A stretch of DNA of 64,000 bases from Kibdelosporangium philippinense (GTDB lineage Bacteria > Actinomycetota > Actinomycetes > Mycobacteriales > Pseudonocardiaceae): assembly GCF_021390435.2 (NCBI RefSeq), contig NZ_JAJVCN010000002.1, forward strand, positions 1,798,001 through 1,862,000, read 5' to 3'. Shown piece after piece: positions 25,786 to 32,966 of this stretch (the stretch's first letter is position 1; every line of letters begins with the position of its first letter). A program made the position numbers and the translations under genes. A model generated the notes under the pieces. That model ran no database searches. It had not been told where the DNA came from and saw only the letters and a list, made by a program, of their open reading frames with translations.

Positions 25786-26121
25786 CTAGGAGTCCTTGGG
25801 GGAACGCTTGCGCAGCAACCAGAACAGCCCGCCCGCCACCACCAGGGTCGCGATGACGCCGATCACGCCGGCCAGGCCGGTGGTTGCTTCGCTGCCGCCC
25901 ACCGCGTAGTCGGCCAGCGGGCTGTCCTTCATCGAGTGGTCAGTGGCGCCCTGCGCGATGCAGCTGCCGGTCAATTGCTCGTCCGCGCCGACTTCGCAGC
26001 CTTGCAGCGTCGCGTGGTCAAGACCGTCCGGGTTCGAGTCGGCGAAATACGACACACCGCCGGCCAGGATCAGGGCTACGAGCGCGAAACCGATGAAGAA
26101 AAGGCTACGACGGCGAGTCAC
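25786..26121 (-). CDS. cbiN: PDGLE-domain protein (CbiN-like)
   Basis: 111 residues with membrane helices at both ends (residues 8-25 and 82-100). The domain-naming motif Pro-Asp-Gly-Leu-Asp appears at residues 31-35 (SNPDGLDHAT), and DSPLADY later. In many actinobacterial cobalt transporters this protein replaces CbiN as the small auxiliary membrane subunit that helps load CbiM. Two Cys in the extracytoplasmic loop. The GTG start overlaps the CbiM stop by 4 bp. Confidence 0.85.
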   Translation of the reverse strand: MTRRRSLFFIGFALVALILAGGVSYFADSNPDGLDHATLQGCEVGADEQLTGSCIAQGATDHSMKDSPLADYAVGGSEATTGLAGVIGVIATLVVAGGLFWLLRKRSPKDS

Positions 26122-26813
26122 GACGCCTCCTTGATCACGAGCGGACGTGAAGTACCGCGCAGCAGATACACCAGATCCGGTCGTACCGCGGCGACAGCGC
26201 CGACGGTCAACGCCGTGATGATGCCCTCGCCGATCCCGATGAGACAGTGCACGCCGATCACCGTCGCGGCCACGCCACCCAGCGCGAATGCCGAGTCGCC
26301 GCCGATCGCGAACTCGAGCACGAACCCGAGCGAAGCGATGACGGTGTTGCAGAAGGCGGCGAAGAAGGCGACCGCGACCAGGCCGAACTTGTTACGGGTG
26401 GCCAGTTTCCGCAGCGCCACGGCCACCAGGAACCCGGCGGTGGTACCGATCAACGCCATGTTCGTGATGTTCGCGCCCAAAGCGGTCAAACCGCCGTCGG
26501 CGAACAACAATGCCTGCAAGGCAAGCACAATCGTTACGCACAGCGCGCCTGCGAACGGTCCGACGAGGATCGCGGCGAGCGCGCCGCCGAGCAGGTGCCC
26601 GCTGACGCCAGGCAGGACGGGGAAGTTCAACATCTGTACGGCGAATATGAACGCCGCGACCAGACCTGCCATCGGTGCTGTGCGGTCGTCGAGGTCGCGC
26701 CGCGCCCCGATCGTCGCTATCACCAGCCCGATCACCGCTACCGCGCCAAAAAGGATCGACGTCGGGGCGTTGAGCAGGCCGTCGCTCATATGCATCGCCA
26801 CCGAGGTGGACAT
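26118..26813 (-). CDS. cbiM: cobalt ECF transporter S component CbiM
   Basis: 231-residue membrane protein. The start at 26813 has a near-perfect AAGGAGG 5 bases upstream. The CbiM metal-binding N-terminus (Met-His-Met-Ser-Asp-Gly) therefore begins at residue 7, preceded by the six residues MSTSVA. In characterised CbiM the second residue, His, together with the amino terminus binds Co(II), so this extension implies trimming or a second start at ATG 26795. The blocks PVLPGVSGHLLGG and ALGANITNMA are typical. First gene of the five-gene operon cbiMNQO plus phosphatase. Confidence 0.9.
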   Translation of the reverse strand: MSTSVAMHMSDGLLNAPTSILFGAVAVIGLVIATIGARRDLDDRTAPMAGLVAAFIFAVQMLNFPVLPGVSGHLLGGALAAILVGPFAGALCVTIVLALQALLFADGGLTALGANITNMALIGTTAGFLVAVALRKLATRNKFGLVAVAFFAAFCNTVIASLGFVLEFAIGGDSAFALGGVAATVIGVHCLIGIGEGIITALTVGAVAAVRPDLVYLLRGTSRPLVIKEAS

Positions 26814-26946
26814 GGTGGCCTCCTTATCAGGCTTCGACTCACCCTAATCGCCAAGCCCCGGTTGTCACCAGAGGTTGGCAACTGCACCTGAGTATCGGTT
26901 CGGCGCCGGCGGTGCCCGGGCTTGGCCGCGACTGGACCCGATGTGG

Positions 26947-26960
26947 TGAAAACGTTTACA
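26947..26960. promoter_or_regulatory. LacI-type operator candidate
   Basis: TGAAAACGTTTACA, with the perfect core AAACGTTT around a central CpG, lies 51 bp before the pectinase start. The shape is that of LacI/GalR-family operators, which commonly control glycoside hydrolase genes. No LacI gene is in the window. Confidence 0.5.
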
Positions 26961-27010
26961 GTCGGGTTACCCATCCGCCGCTGGGCACCTTCGAGCACCT
27001 GGAGGCATGG

Positions 27011-28402
27011 ATGGATCGCCGTCAGCTCTTCCGGACCGGTGCGATAGCCGCGGCTGCCGTGGTCGCCCCTATTTCTCCGGCATTACTCCGTACGGCCTAT
27101 GTCGAACCGATCGCGCTCTCCGCGGCGATACCGGCACTGCCGTGGCCCGCCGCCAACGACATCGTCGCGGCCACCAAGCTACCCAATTTTCCGGGTGTGA
27201 ATTTTGTCGCCACCGACCCGAAGTACGGGGCAAAAGGGGACAACTCGACCGACAACACCGCGGCGTTCCGTAAGGCCATCGAAGCGGCCAGCGCCGCGGG
27301 CGGCGGGCATGTGATCGTGCCCAAGGGCAACTATGTCACCGGGGCCATTCATCTGAAGAGCAACGTGGACTTCCACCTGGAATCCGGGGCCGTACTGAAG
27401 TTCAGCTCGGACGCCTCGAAATTTCCTGTGGTGCTCACCCGGTATGAGGGCATCGAGTGCATGAACCGCTCGCCGATGGTCTATGCGTACGGTCAGTCGA
27501 ACATCGCGCTGACCGGAAGTGGCACCCTGGACGCGAATGCCACTTCGTCCTGGAACAAGGGGTCGGACCGGGCCTGGCTCGAATCCCGGATCGCGGCCGG
27601 CGTTACCGATCCGGCGAAGCGGGTCTTTCCCGGAGCCGGGCACACCGCGCGGTCCACGTTCATCGAGCCGTACAACTGCGACACGGTTCTTATCCAGGGC
27701 GTCACGCTAAAAAATCCCAAGTTCTGGCAAATTCACCCAACCCTGTGCAAGAACGTGACAGTCGATGGTGTGAAGACCGACCCGAGCACGGCATCGAACA
27801 ACACCGACGGGGTCGATCCCGAGTCCTGTGACCACGTCGTCATCGCCAACCGCACCCTCGGCGCGCACGACGACAACATCGCCATCAAGGCCGGCCGGGA
27901 CGCCGACGGGCGCAGGATCGACGTCCCATGTCAGAACATCGTCGTCGTCAACTGCACGATGAACGGCAACTGGGGCGCGATCACCTGTGGCAGTGAGCAG
28001 ACCGGCGGTATCCGGAACGTCTACGCCCACAAGTTGAATGTGATTGGCGCGACGAAGTTCGCGCTCTACGTCAAGTCCAACACGAAACGTGGCGGTTTCT
28101 CGCAGAACATCAACCTTGACGCGGTGACGGGCACGTTCCAGCGTTCCTTCGTGTTCGTCACCTCGACCTACAACAACCAGACCGGTAACTTCCCGCCCGC
28201 GTTCGGGCCGTTTAGCATCACCAACTCGTCCTGTAGGAAGGCCGCAAGGGTGTTCGACGTCAGTGGTCTACCGAACGCTCATGTCAAGGGACTCATCGCC
28301 GCCGACTGTAAGTTCACCGGGGTTGCGAACACCGCCAACATCCTCAACAACGTTGATGGTCGCAAGTTCACAAACGTGACAGTCAACGGAAAACCTATCT
28401 GA
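27011..28402 (+). CDS. secreted GH28 polygalacturonase-like hydrolase
   Basis: 463 residues from ATG 27011 (GGAGG 5 bases upstream). Twin-arginine-like signal MDRRQLFRTGAIAAAAVV. The mature protein is a right-handed beta-helix of glycoside hydrolase family 28, with catalytic Asp residues in NTDGVDPESC (Asn-Thr-Asp) and AHDDNIAIKAG (Asp-Asp), the position of the family Gly-His replaced by TCGSEQTGG, and YVKSNTKRG in place of Arg-Ile-Lys. The N-terminal pattern YGAKGDNSTDNTAAF is the usual pectate-type entry. Likely cleaves galacturonan or rhamnogalacturonan outside the cell. The missing active-site His is typical of some exo-acting bacterial members. Confidence 0.87.
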   Translation: MDRRQLFRTGAIAAAAVVAPISPALLRTAYVEPIALSAAIPALPWPAANDIVAATKLPNFPGVNFVATDPKYGAKGDNSTDNTAAFRKAIEAASAAGGGHVIVPKGNYVTGAIHLKSNVDFHLESGAVLKFSSDASKFPVVLTRYEGIECMNRSPMVYAYGQSNIALTGSGTLDANATSSWNKGSDRAWLESRIAAGVTDPAKRVFPGAGHTARSTFIEPYNCDTVLIQGVTLKNPKFWQIHPTLCKNVTVDGVKTDPSTASNNTDGVDPESCDHVVIANRTLGAHDDNIAIKAGRDADGRRIDVPCQNIVVVNCTMNGNWGAITCGSEQTGGIRNVYAHKLNVIGATKFALYVKSNTKRGGFSQNINLDAVTGTFQRSFVFVTSTYNNQTGNFPPAFGPFSITNSSCRKAARVFDVSGLPNAHVKGLIAADCKFTGVANTANILNNVDGRKFTNVTVNGKPI

Positions 28403-28443
28403 TGCATGTCCGGTGTGCTCCGCCACGCGGAGAAGACTGGTAG

Positions 28444-28474
28444 TTGCGAAGTGCCGGTAGTGACAAACTATAGT
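28444..28474 (+). promoter_or_regulatory. lsr2 promoter candidate
   Basis: TTGCGA (28444-28449) and TATAGT (28469-28474) separated by 19 bases, the most AT-rich stretch upstream of lsr2. The hairpin at 28481-28518 would lie at the very 5' end of the transcript. Confidence 0.45.
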
Positions 28475-28480
28475 CTCCCA

Positions 28481-28518
28481 TAACTCCTGCACCGGGTTGA
28501 TTCGATCAGCAGGAGTTA
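28481..28518 (+). promoter_or_regulatory. lsr2 5' leader hairpin
   Basis: Perfect 10-bp inverted repeat TAACTCCTGC / GCAGGAGTTA with an 18-base loop, located 38 bases upstream of the lsr2 ATG, just after the putative -10 element. Could stabilise the mRNA, act in autoregulation or bind a protein as DNA. Confidence 0.6.
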
Positions 28519-28556
28519 CCCATTGTCACCACTGTCGCAAATCGAGGTAACCTTTA

Positions 28557-28940
28557 ATGGCTCAGAGGGTCACCGTCCAGTTGGTTGATGACCTCGACGG
28601 CACAGCCGCCGACGACATCAGCACCGTGAGCTTCGCACTCGACGGCGTGAGCTACGAGATCGACCTGACCGAGGCCAACGCCGAGAAGTTGCGTTCCGGC
28701 CTTGAGGAGTTCGTGAACTCCGCGCGCCGCACCGGTGGCCGCGTCAAGCGCGGCGCTTCGCCGACGAAGCGGCCAGGTTCGCCGGCAAGCCGCGAGCAGA
28801 CCAAGGCAATTCGGGACTGGGCTCGGCAGAACGGCTTCGAGCTTTCCGACCGCGGCCGTATTCCGGCCAACGTCATCGACGCCTTCGAGGCCGCGCACAC
28901 CGGCAAGAAGAAGAAGGGCGAGCCGGCATTCTCCTCGTGA
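28557..28940 (+). CDS. lsr2: Lsr2 nucleoid-associated xenogeneic silencer
   Basis: 127 residues. N-terminal oligomerisation domain (VTVQLVDDLDGTAADDISTV ... SYEIDLTEANAEKL) and C-terminal AT-rich DNA-binding domain with the Arg-Gly-Arg hook in SDRGRIPANVIDAF are both complete. Lys/Arg-rich linker in between (RRTGGRVKRGASPTKR) is normal. Functional analogue of H-NS in actinobacteria: bridges and silences AT-rich, often horizontally acquired DNA. Ribosome site GAGG 11 bases before the ATG is weakly placed. Single gene with its own promoter, leader hairpin and terminator. Confidence 0.96.
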   Translation: MAQRVTVQLVDDLDGTAADDISTVSFALDGVSYEIDLTEANAEKLRSGLEEFVNSARRTGGRVKRGASPTKRPGSPASREQTKAIRDWARQNGFELSDRGRIPANVIDAFEAAHTGKKKKGEPAFSS

Positions 28941-28948
28941 TGCCGGTG

Positions 28949-28980
28949 CTGGAAGTGGCCGAGGGGAGAGCCACTTCCAG
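28949..28980. terminator. bidirectional terminator after lsr2
   Basis: 11-bp perfect stem CTGGAAGTGGC / GCCACTTCCAG with a 10-base loop, 8 bases after the lsr2 stop and facing the convergent paaR gene. Confidence 0.82.
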
Positions 28981-29012
28981 TCACGCCTTGAATGGATTTC
29001 TGTCCGATTTTG

Positions 29013-29597
29013 TCATCGGGTTCGAAGCCCGTCGAAGGCGATCGCGCAGACCGCGTCGGCCAGCTCGGCGCTGCCGAGCCCGCCTCTTGGCCGATACCAC
29101 TCGATGAGTGAGTTGACCGTGCCGAACAGCAGCCGGGCCGTCACCGACGGATCGATGTCCTGCCGCACGTCGCCCTCGGCTTCCGCCTGTTTCACCAACT
29201 CGGTCACCAGTTGATCGAATTCCCGCCGCCTCGCCAGCGCGGCACGCTCCACTTTGGTGTTCCCGCGCACGCGCAGCAGCAGCGTGACGAACGGCAGCCG
29301 GTCGACGAGCACCTTGATACTGCCGCGAATCAGGAATTCCAGCCGGTCGATCGCCGGGCCTTCGATCGCCGTCGCCTCGTCGGCCACCGTGAACAGGCCG
29401 TCAAGCGCCCGGTCGACGGCGAGGCGCAGCAGTTCGTCCTTGCTGGCGACGTGGTAGTAGATCGCCGATTTGGTGATTCCGAGCTTGCGGGACAGCTCTT
29501 CCATACTGGTGGCTTCGTATCCGCGCTCGTTGAACAGTTTGACCGCGACCGCGAGCAGCGATTCCAGGTCGTATCCGGGGCGTCCGCGGCGGGTCAT
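29013..29597 (-). CDS. paaR: TetR-family repressor of phenylacetate genes (PaaR-like)
   Basis: 194 residues. N-terminal TetR helix-turn-helix (ATSMEELSRKLGITKSAIYY, residues 29-48) followed by the helical ligand domain. The ATG overlaps the stop of the PaaI-type thioesterase gene by 4 bp. Two sites matching the remembered actinobacterial PaaR operator, with half-sites ACTNACCG and CGGTNAGT, lie in the two divergent paa promoters of this window (30006-30027 and 32921-32942). This supports the identification: a repressor released by phenylacetyl-CoA. Distinct from the GntR-type PaaX of Gram-negatives. Confidence 0.85.
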   Translation of the reverse strand: MTRRGRPGYDLESLLAVAVKLFNERGYEATSMEELSRKLGITKSAIYYHVASKDELLRLAVDRALDGLFTVADEATAIEGPAIDRLEFLIRGSIKVLVDRLPFVTLLLRVRGNTKVERAALARRREFDQLVTELVKQAEAEGDVRQDIDPSVTARLLFGTVNSLIEWYRPRGGLGSAELADAVCAIAFDGLRTR

Positions 29598-29986
29598 CGG
29601 TTGATCACCCGGCTGCGTCCACGGAACTCGGCGATCACTTCGCCATCCCGATCCACGGTCACGTCGTAAATACCACTACGGCCGTAGCGTGTCTTTTCCA
29701 CGGCGTGCGCTGTGAGAACCTCTCCGGCCCTTGCCGATGTGACGAAAGTGATGTCGGCGCCAGCGGCGACCGTGACCGGTCCGTGGCTGTTGCAGGCGAG
29801 CGCGAAAGTCGTGTCCGCGAGCAGGAAAACGAACCCGCCGTGCATGATGTCGTGCCCATTCACCATGTCTTTTGTGACGCGCATCCTGGTGACCGCGCGG
29901 CCGTCGGCTGCTTCGATCAGTTCAATACCCAGCGCCCGCGACGCGGTATCCGCTTCGAACATGTCGTGCGCCGCATTGTGTGACAC
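29594..29986 (-). CDS. paaI: PaaI-type hotdog thioesterase
   Basis: 130 residues from the GTG at 29986, chosen because AGGTGGTG lies about 6 bases upstream and the extra N-terminus up to Met at 29962 (SHNAAHDMFEADTASRALGI) reads as typical PaaI. Hotdog-fold motif DMVNGHDIMHGGFVFLLAD with the catalytic region Asn/His/Asp, then PVTVAAGADITFV. Hydrolyses stalled phenylacetyl-CoA or ring-hydroxylated CoA intermediates in the cytoplasm. Two-gene operon with paaR; divergent from the thiolase gene over a PaaR box. Confidence 0.9.
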   Translation of the reverse strand: MSHNAAHDMFEADTASRALGIELIEAADGRAVTRMRVTKDMVNGHDIMHGGFVFLLADTTFALACNSHGPVTVAAGADITFVTSARAGEVLTAHAVEKTRYGRSGIYDVTVDRDGEVIAEFRGRSRVINR

Positions 29987-30005
29987 CGGATTCACCACCT
30001 TGCCA

Positions 30006-30027
30006 ACTGACCGAATGGACGGTTGAT
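30006..30027. promoter_or_regulatory. PaaR operator (paaI / thiolase intergenic)
   Basis: Left half ACTGACCG matches the half-site ACTNACCG exactly, right half CGGTTGAT matches CGGTNAGT at 5 of 7 fixed positions. 13 of 16 fixed positions agree over 22 bp. Centred between the divergent paaI and thiolase starts, so it can repress both. Confidence 0.72.
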
Positions 30028-30037
30028 AATAACGGGT

Positions 30038-31213
30038 ATGGCTGAGGCATTCGTGGTTGACGGTGTTCGAACCGCGCAGGGCCGGTACGGCGGAGTTCTC
30101 GCCGGCGTACGGCCGGACGATCTCGCGGCACTCGTAGTGGCCGAAGCGGTTCGCCGCGCGGGAGTGTCCGGCGACGAAATCGACGAAGTAATTCTTGGTG
30201 CGGCCAACCAGTCCGGTGAGGACAATCGCAACGTCGCAAGGATGGCTGTTCTGCTGGCCGGCCTGCCGCACACGGTTCCAGGTTTCACCGTGAACCGGTT
30301 GTGTGCCAGCGGGTTGACCGCGGTCGCGTCCGCCGCGGCCGCCATCAAATCGGGCGATGCGGACATCGTGGTCGCCGGTGGTGTCGAGTCGATGACTCGG
30401 GCGCCGTGGGTGATGGCCAAGCCGGGCACGCCGTGGGCGAAGCCGGGCGAGGTCGCCGACACCTCGCTGGGATGGCGGTTCACCAACCCGAAGTTCCCGG
30501 CGAAGAGCACGATCTCGATGGGCGAGACGGCCGAGGAAGTGGCCACTCTGGACGGCATCACCCGCGAGGACTCCGACGCGTTCGCATTGCGCAGCCACAC
30601 TCGTGCGCTCGCGGCCATCGACGCGGGGCGCTTCGAGAACGAGATCGTTCCAGTGCCCGTCAAGGATGGAACGGTGACCGTCGACGAAGGACCGCGCCGC
30701 GCCACGACGCTGGAGAAGCTCGGCCAGCTCAAGACCGTCTTCCGCAAGGATGGCATCGTCACCGCTGGCTCATCTTCGCCACTGTCCGACGGCGCCGCGG
30801 CACTTGTGCTCGCGAGCGAGGCTGCCGTTGAGCGCCTTGGCCTCAACCCCCGCGCGCGGGTTGTCGCGAGCGCGAGCGCGGGCGTCGAACCGCACATCAT
30901 GGGACTCGGGCCCGTGCCCGCGACGGAGAAGGTGCTCGTTCGCACGGGTTGGCAACGTGACGACCTGACGGTCGAGTTGAACGAGGCGTTCGCTGCGCAG
31001 AGCCTCGCGGTGATCCGTCGCTTGAAGCTGGACGAGGAGCGTGTCAACGCTGACGGCGGGGCCATCGCGTTGGGCCACCCGCTCGGCTGCTCGGGCGCGC
31101 GCCTGGTGGTCACATTGCTTGGCCGCATGGAGCGCGAGAACACCAACCGTGGCATCGCGACGCTGTGCGTTGGCGTCGGTCAGGGCGTCACGGTCGCGTT
31201 CGAGCGGCCCTGA
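30038..31213 (+). CDS. paaJ: thiolase, likely 3-oxoadipyl-CoA/3-oxo-5,6-dehydrosuberyl-CoA thiolase
   Basis: 391 residues. Thiolase acyl-acceptor Cys89 in NRLCASGLTA, the His of GGAIALGHPLGCSGARL and the C-terminal Cys in TLCVGVGQG form the complete active site. ATG 30038 is chosen over the TTG at 30023. It is divergent from paaI-paaR across a PaaR box, which makes phenylacetate catabolism its probable pathway: cleavage of 3-oxo-5,6-dehydrosuberyl-CoA and 3-oxoadipyl-CoA. General acetyl-CoA acetyltransferases look the same in these motifs, so the symbol rests on context. Confidence 0.82.
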   Translation: MAEAFVVDGVRTAQGRYGGVLAGVRPDDLAALVVAEAVRRAGVSGDEIDEVILGAANQSGEDNRNVARMAVLLAGLPHTVPGFTVNRLCASGLTAVASAAAAIKSGDADIVVAGGVESMTRAPWVMAKPGTPWAKPGEVADTSLGWRFTNPKFPAKSTISMGETAEEVATLDGITREDSDAFALRSHTRALAAIDAGRFENEIVPVPVKDGTVTVDEGPRRATTLEKLGQLKTVFRKDGIVTAGSSSPLSDGAAALVLASEAAVERLGLNPRARVVASASAGVEPHIMGLGPVPATEKVLVRTGWQRDDLTVELNEAFAAQSLAVIRRLKLDEERVNADGGAIALGHPLGCSGARLVVTLLGRMERENTNRGIATLCVGVGQGVTVAFERP

Positions 31214-31219
31214 GACGGC

Positions 31220-31717
31220 TTATGCGGCAGGCCCGAGCTGGAGGACCAGTGCGGGCTTGCCGTCGACCGTCGTGAGGCCGACCTCGAGCGCCGATGTTGC
31301 GCTGATGCCGAGTTTCCCGTTGCCGATGCCGGGTCCGAACGACATGGTTGTGCTGCCGCCCTCCGAGCCGCGGACGGTGAACGTGAGTTTTTCCGTGCTG
31401 ATGGCCGTCACACGGATGGACGGGTAGCCAAGCTTCTTGCCGTCCAACGGGACTGTCGTTGGCTTCGTCAGCACCAGGACGCAGTCGCCGTCGTAGCAGT
31501 CCTTCACCCTCGTGCTCGGTGCGGCGAGCGGGTTCGGGTTCGTCGTCCTCGTCGGTACCGGGCTGCTGGATGTGGTGGGTGGGGCCGACGACGTCGTTGA
31601 GGTTGTGGTGGCTGTCGTCGGGGTTGGCGACGGCGTTTGCTGGGCGACCGGTGCTTCGCTGCCGCAACCGGACAGGACCAGGACGAGGGCCGTGAGAACG
31701 GCGGCATGGTGGCGCAT
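31220..31717 (-). CDS. Thr/Pro-rich lipoprotein
   Basis: 165 residues from ATG 31717. Lipoprotein signal with lipobox LSGC, then a low-complexity linker of about 40 residues made of Thr, Ser and Pro (glycosylation-prone spacer), then a compact domain of about 90 residues with a likely disulfide (DCYDGDC) and a beta-rich pattern (KLTFTVRGSEGG ... GNGKLGISATSALEVGLTTV). Not recognised. Probably a cell-surface exposed protein. No ribosome binding site is obvious. Tail-to-tail with the thiolase gene, 6 bp apart, without terminator. Confidence 0.72.
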   Translation of the reverse strand: MRHHAAVLTALVLVLSGCGSEAPVAQQTPSPTPTTATTTSTTSSAPPTTSSSPVPTRTTNPNPLAAPSTRVKDCYDGDCVLVLTKPTTVPLDGKKLGYPSIRVTAISTEKLTFTVRGSEGGSTTMSFGPGIGNGKLGISATSALEVGLTTVDGKPALVLQLGPAA

Positions 31718-31813
31718 GCAAGCTTTGTAAGCGTTCGTCACTGGGAGGGGTCCCACTTCAAGTCTCGCTAAATCAAAAGCGCCCAAACCGTCAGATCGGC
31801 TAAAAAGGGCGCC

Positions 31814-32137
31814 ATGCACACGATTCGGCGCGACGAGGACGACGAGATCATCGGCTACGTGGTCGCGGTAGGCGACCACTGGCAGGCCACCACGGTGTTC
31901 AACGCCGCGCTGGCCGATCCGACGAGCCTGGACGAAGCCGAGGACATCGTGCGGCGGGACGGGATGTCCTGCCTGGCTGACCGGTGGCTCGTCGAATACG
32001 AAGGCGAGTGGCGCGAGGCTCGGCTACAGGAGGTCCGTCCGGACAGCGTCCGGTTGTGGTGGGCCGACCCGATGATCGAGCAGTCGCCGCACGGGCAGTG
32101 GATCGACACCCGCGCGCACAAGATCCGCCGGGTCTAA
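31814..32137 (+). CDS. hypothetical protein
   Basis: 107 residues, acidic and Trp-rich (RWLVEYEGEWREARLQEVRP ... RLWWADP). No signal peptide or membrane segment. Compact alpha/beta appearance; I do not recognise a family. Third-position GC bias is normal for a real gene. Its 3' end overlaps the convergent enoyl-CoA hydratase stop by 4 bp. Confidence 0.6.
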   Translation: MHTIRRDEDDEIIGYVVAVGDHWQATTVFNAALADPTSLDEAEDIVRRDGMSCLADRWLVEYEGEWREARLQEVRPDSVRLWWADPMIEQSPHGQWIDTRAHKIRRV

Positions 32138-32904
32138 CGGCCTTCGAATGTCGGCACTTGCTTGTTAAGAAAAGCTTCAACAGCGTTCTGGTGGTCCTTG
32201 GTGACGCCGAGGCGTGCCTGACCGGCGCCCTCGGCCGCCAAGGCCTGACTCAACGAAACGGCCATCGCCGCCTTGGCCTCTGCGTACGCCAACGTTGGGC
32301 CATTGCCGAACTTCTGCGCCAGCGCCGCGGTCTCCTCGGCCAGGTTCTCCGGTTCGACCACCTGCCCGACGATGCCCCACGTCAGCGCTTCCTCGGCGCT
32401 GAACGTGTTGGCACGGAAGATCAATTCACTGGCCCGCGCCGCTCCCACCGCCCTGGCCAAAGTGACCGACAAGCCGGAGTCGCAGGTCAGCCCGATCGCG
32501 GTGAACGCGGTTCCGAACTTCGCTTTGGCCGACGCGATCCGTAGGTCGCACGCGAGCGCGAACCCCAATCCCGCGCCGACGCACAGCCCGTTGATGGACG
32601 CGATGACCGGCTTCGGCATCGTCGCCAGGCCAAGGACGATCGGGTTGTAGTGCTGCTCGACGGTCTCGAACGCGTTCGCCGCGTCGGCTCGCAACGTCTC
32701 GGCGTGCTCGTTGAGGTCCTGGCCGACGCTGAAGGCCTTCCCCGTCCCGGTCAGCACGACCGCTCGGACCTCGGAATCCTTGCCGACCTGGCTGATCGCG
32801 TCGAGCAAATCGGTCTTCACGCGTGTGCTCAACGCCGCCGAAGTCATCGTGATAGTTGCCACTGCGCCATCGCGAACGAGCGTCACACCGCTTTCGTCGG
32901 CCAT
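32134..32904 (-). CDS. paaG: enoyl-CoA hydratase/isomerase, phenylacetate pathway
   Basis: 256-residue crotonase. Oxyanion-hole blocks are present: GKAFSVGQDL and INGLCVGAGLGFALACDLRIA. The position of the usual hydratase Glu pair is not canonical (KFGTAFTAIGLTCDSG), as in PaaG-type isomerases that act on ring-1,2-epoxyphenylacetyl-CoA. It is divergent from paaZ over a PaaR box, so a role in phenylacetate catabolism (PaaG isomerase or PaaB/F hydratase) is well supported by context. The exact letter is a best guess. Confidence 0.78.
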   Translation of the reverse strand: MADESGVTLVRDGAVATITMTSAALSTRVKTDLLDAISQVGKDSEVRAVVLTGTGKAFSVGQDLNEHAETLRADAANAFETVEQHYNPIVLGLATMPKPVIASINGLCVGAGLGFALACDLRIASAKAKFGTAFTAIGLTCDSGLSVTLARAVGAARASELIFRANTFSAEEALTWGIVGQVVEPENLAEETAALAQKFGNGPTLAYAEAKAAMAVSLSQALAAEGAGQARLGVTKDHQNAVEAFLNKQVPTFEGR

Positions 32905-32920
32905 GCCGTCAAGCTACCAT

Positions 32921-32942
32921 GCCTACTGAACGGACGGTTAGT
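32921..32942. promoter_or_regulatory. PaaR operator (paaG / paaZ intergenic)
   Basis: Right half CGGTTAGT matches CGGTNAGT exactly and the central CG is present. The left half GCCTACTG matches ACTNACCG at 4 of 7 fixed positions. 13 of 16 fixed positions agree overall. It lies in the 62-bp gap between the divergent paaG-like and paaZ genes. Confidence 0.7.
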
Positions 32943-32966
32943 AATTCGAGCTGGAGGTCGACCAGG

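Noticed and set aside
26814..27010. Cobalamin riboswitch upstream of cbiM
   Set aside because: The untranslated stretch before cbiM is short and shows no B12-box-like GCCACTG or conserved long leader structure that I could identify.
32856..32966. Longer N-terminus for PaaZ
   Set aside because: The extra 37 codons would overlap the divergent enoyl-CoA hydratase start and the PaaR box. ATG 32967 has its own GGAGG and gives the usual PaaZ length.
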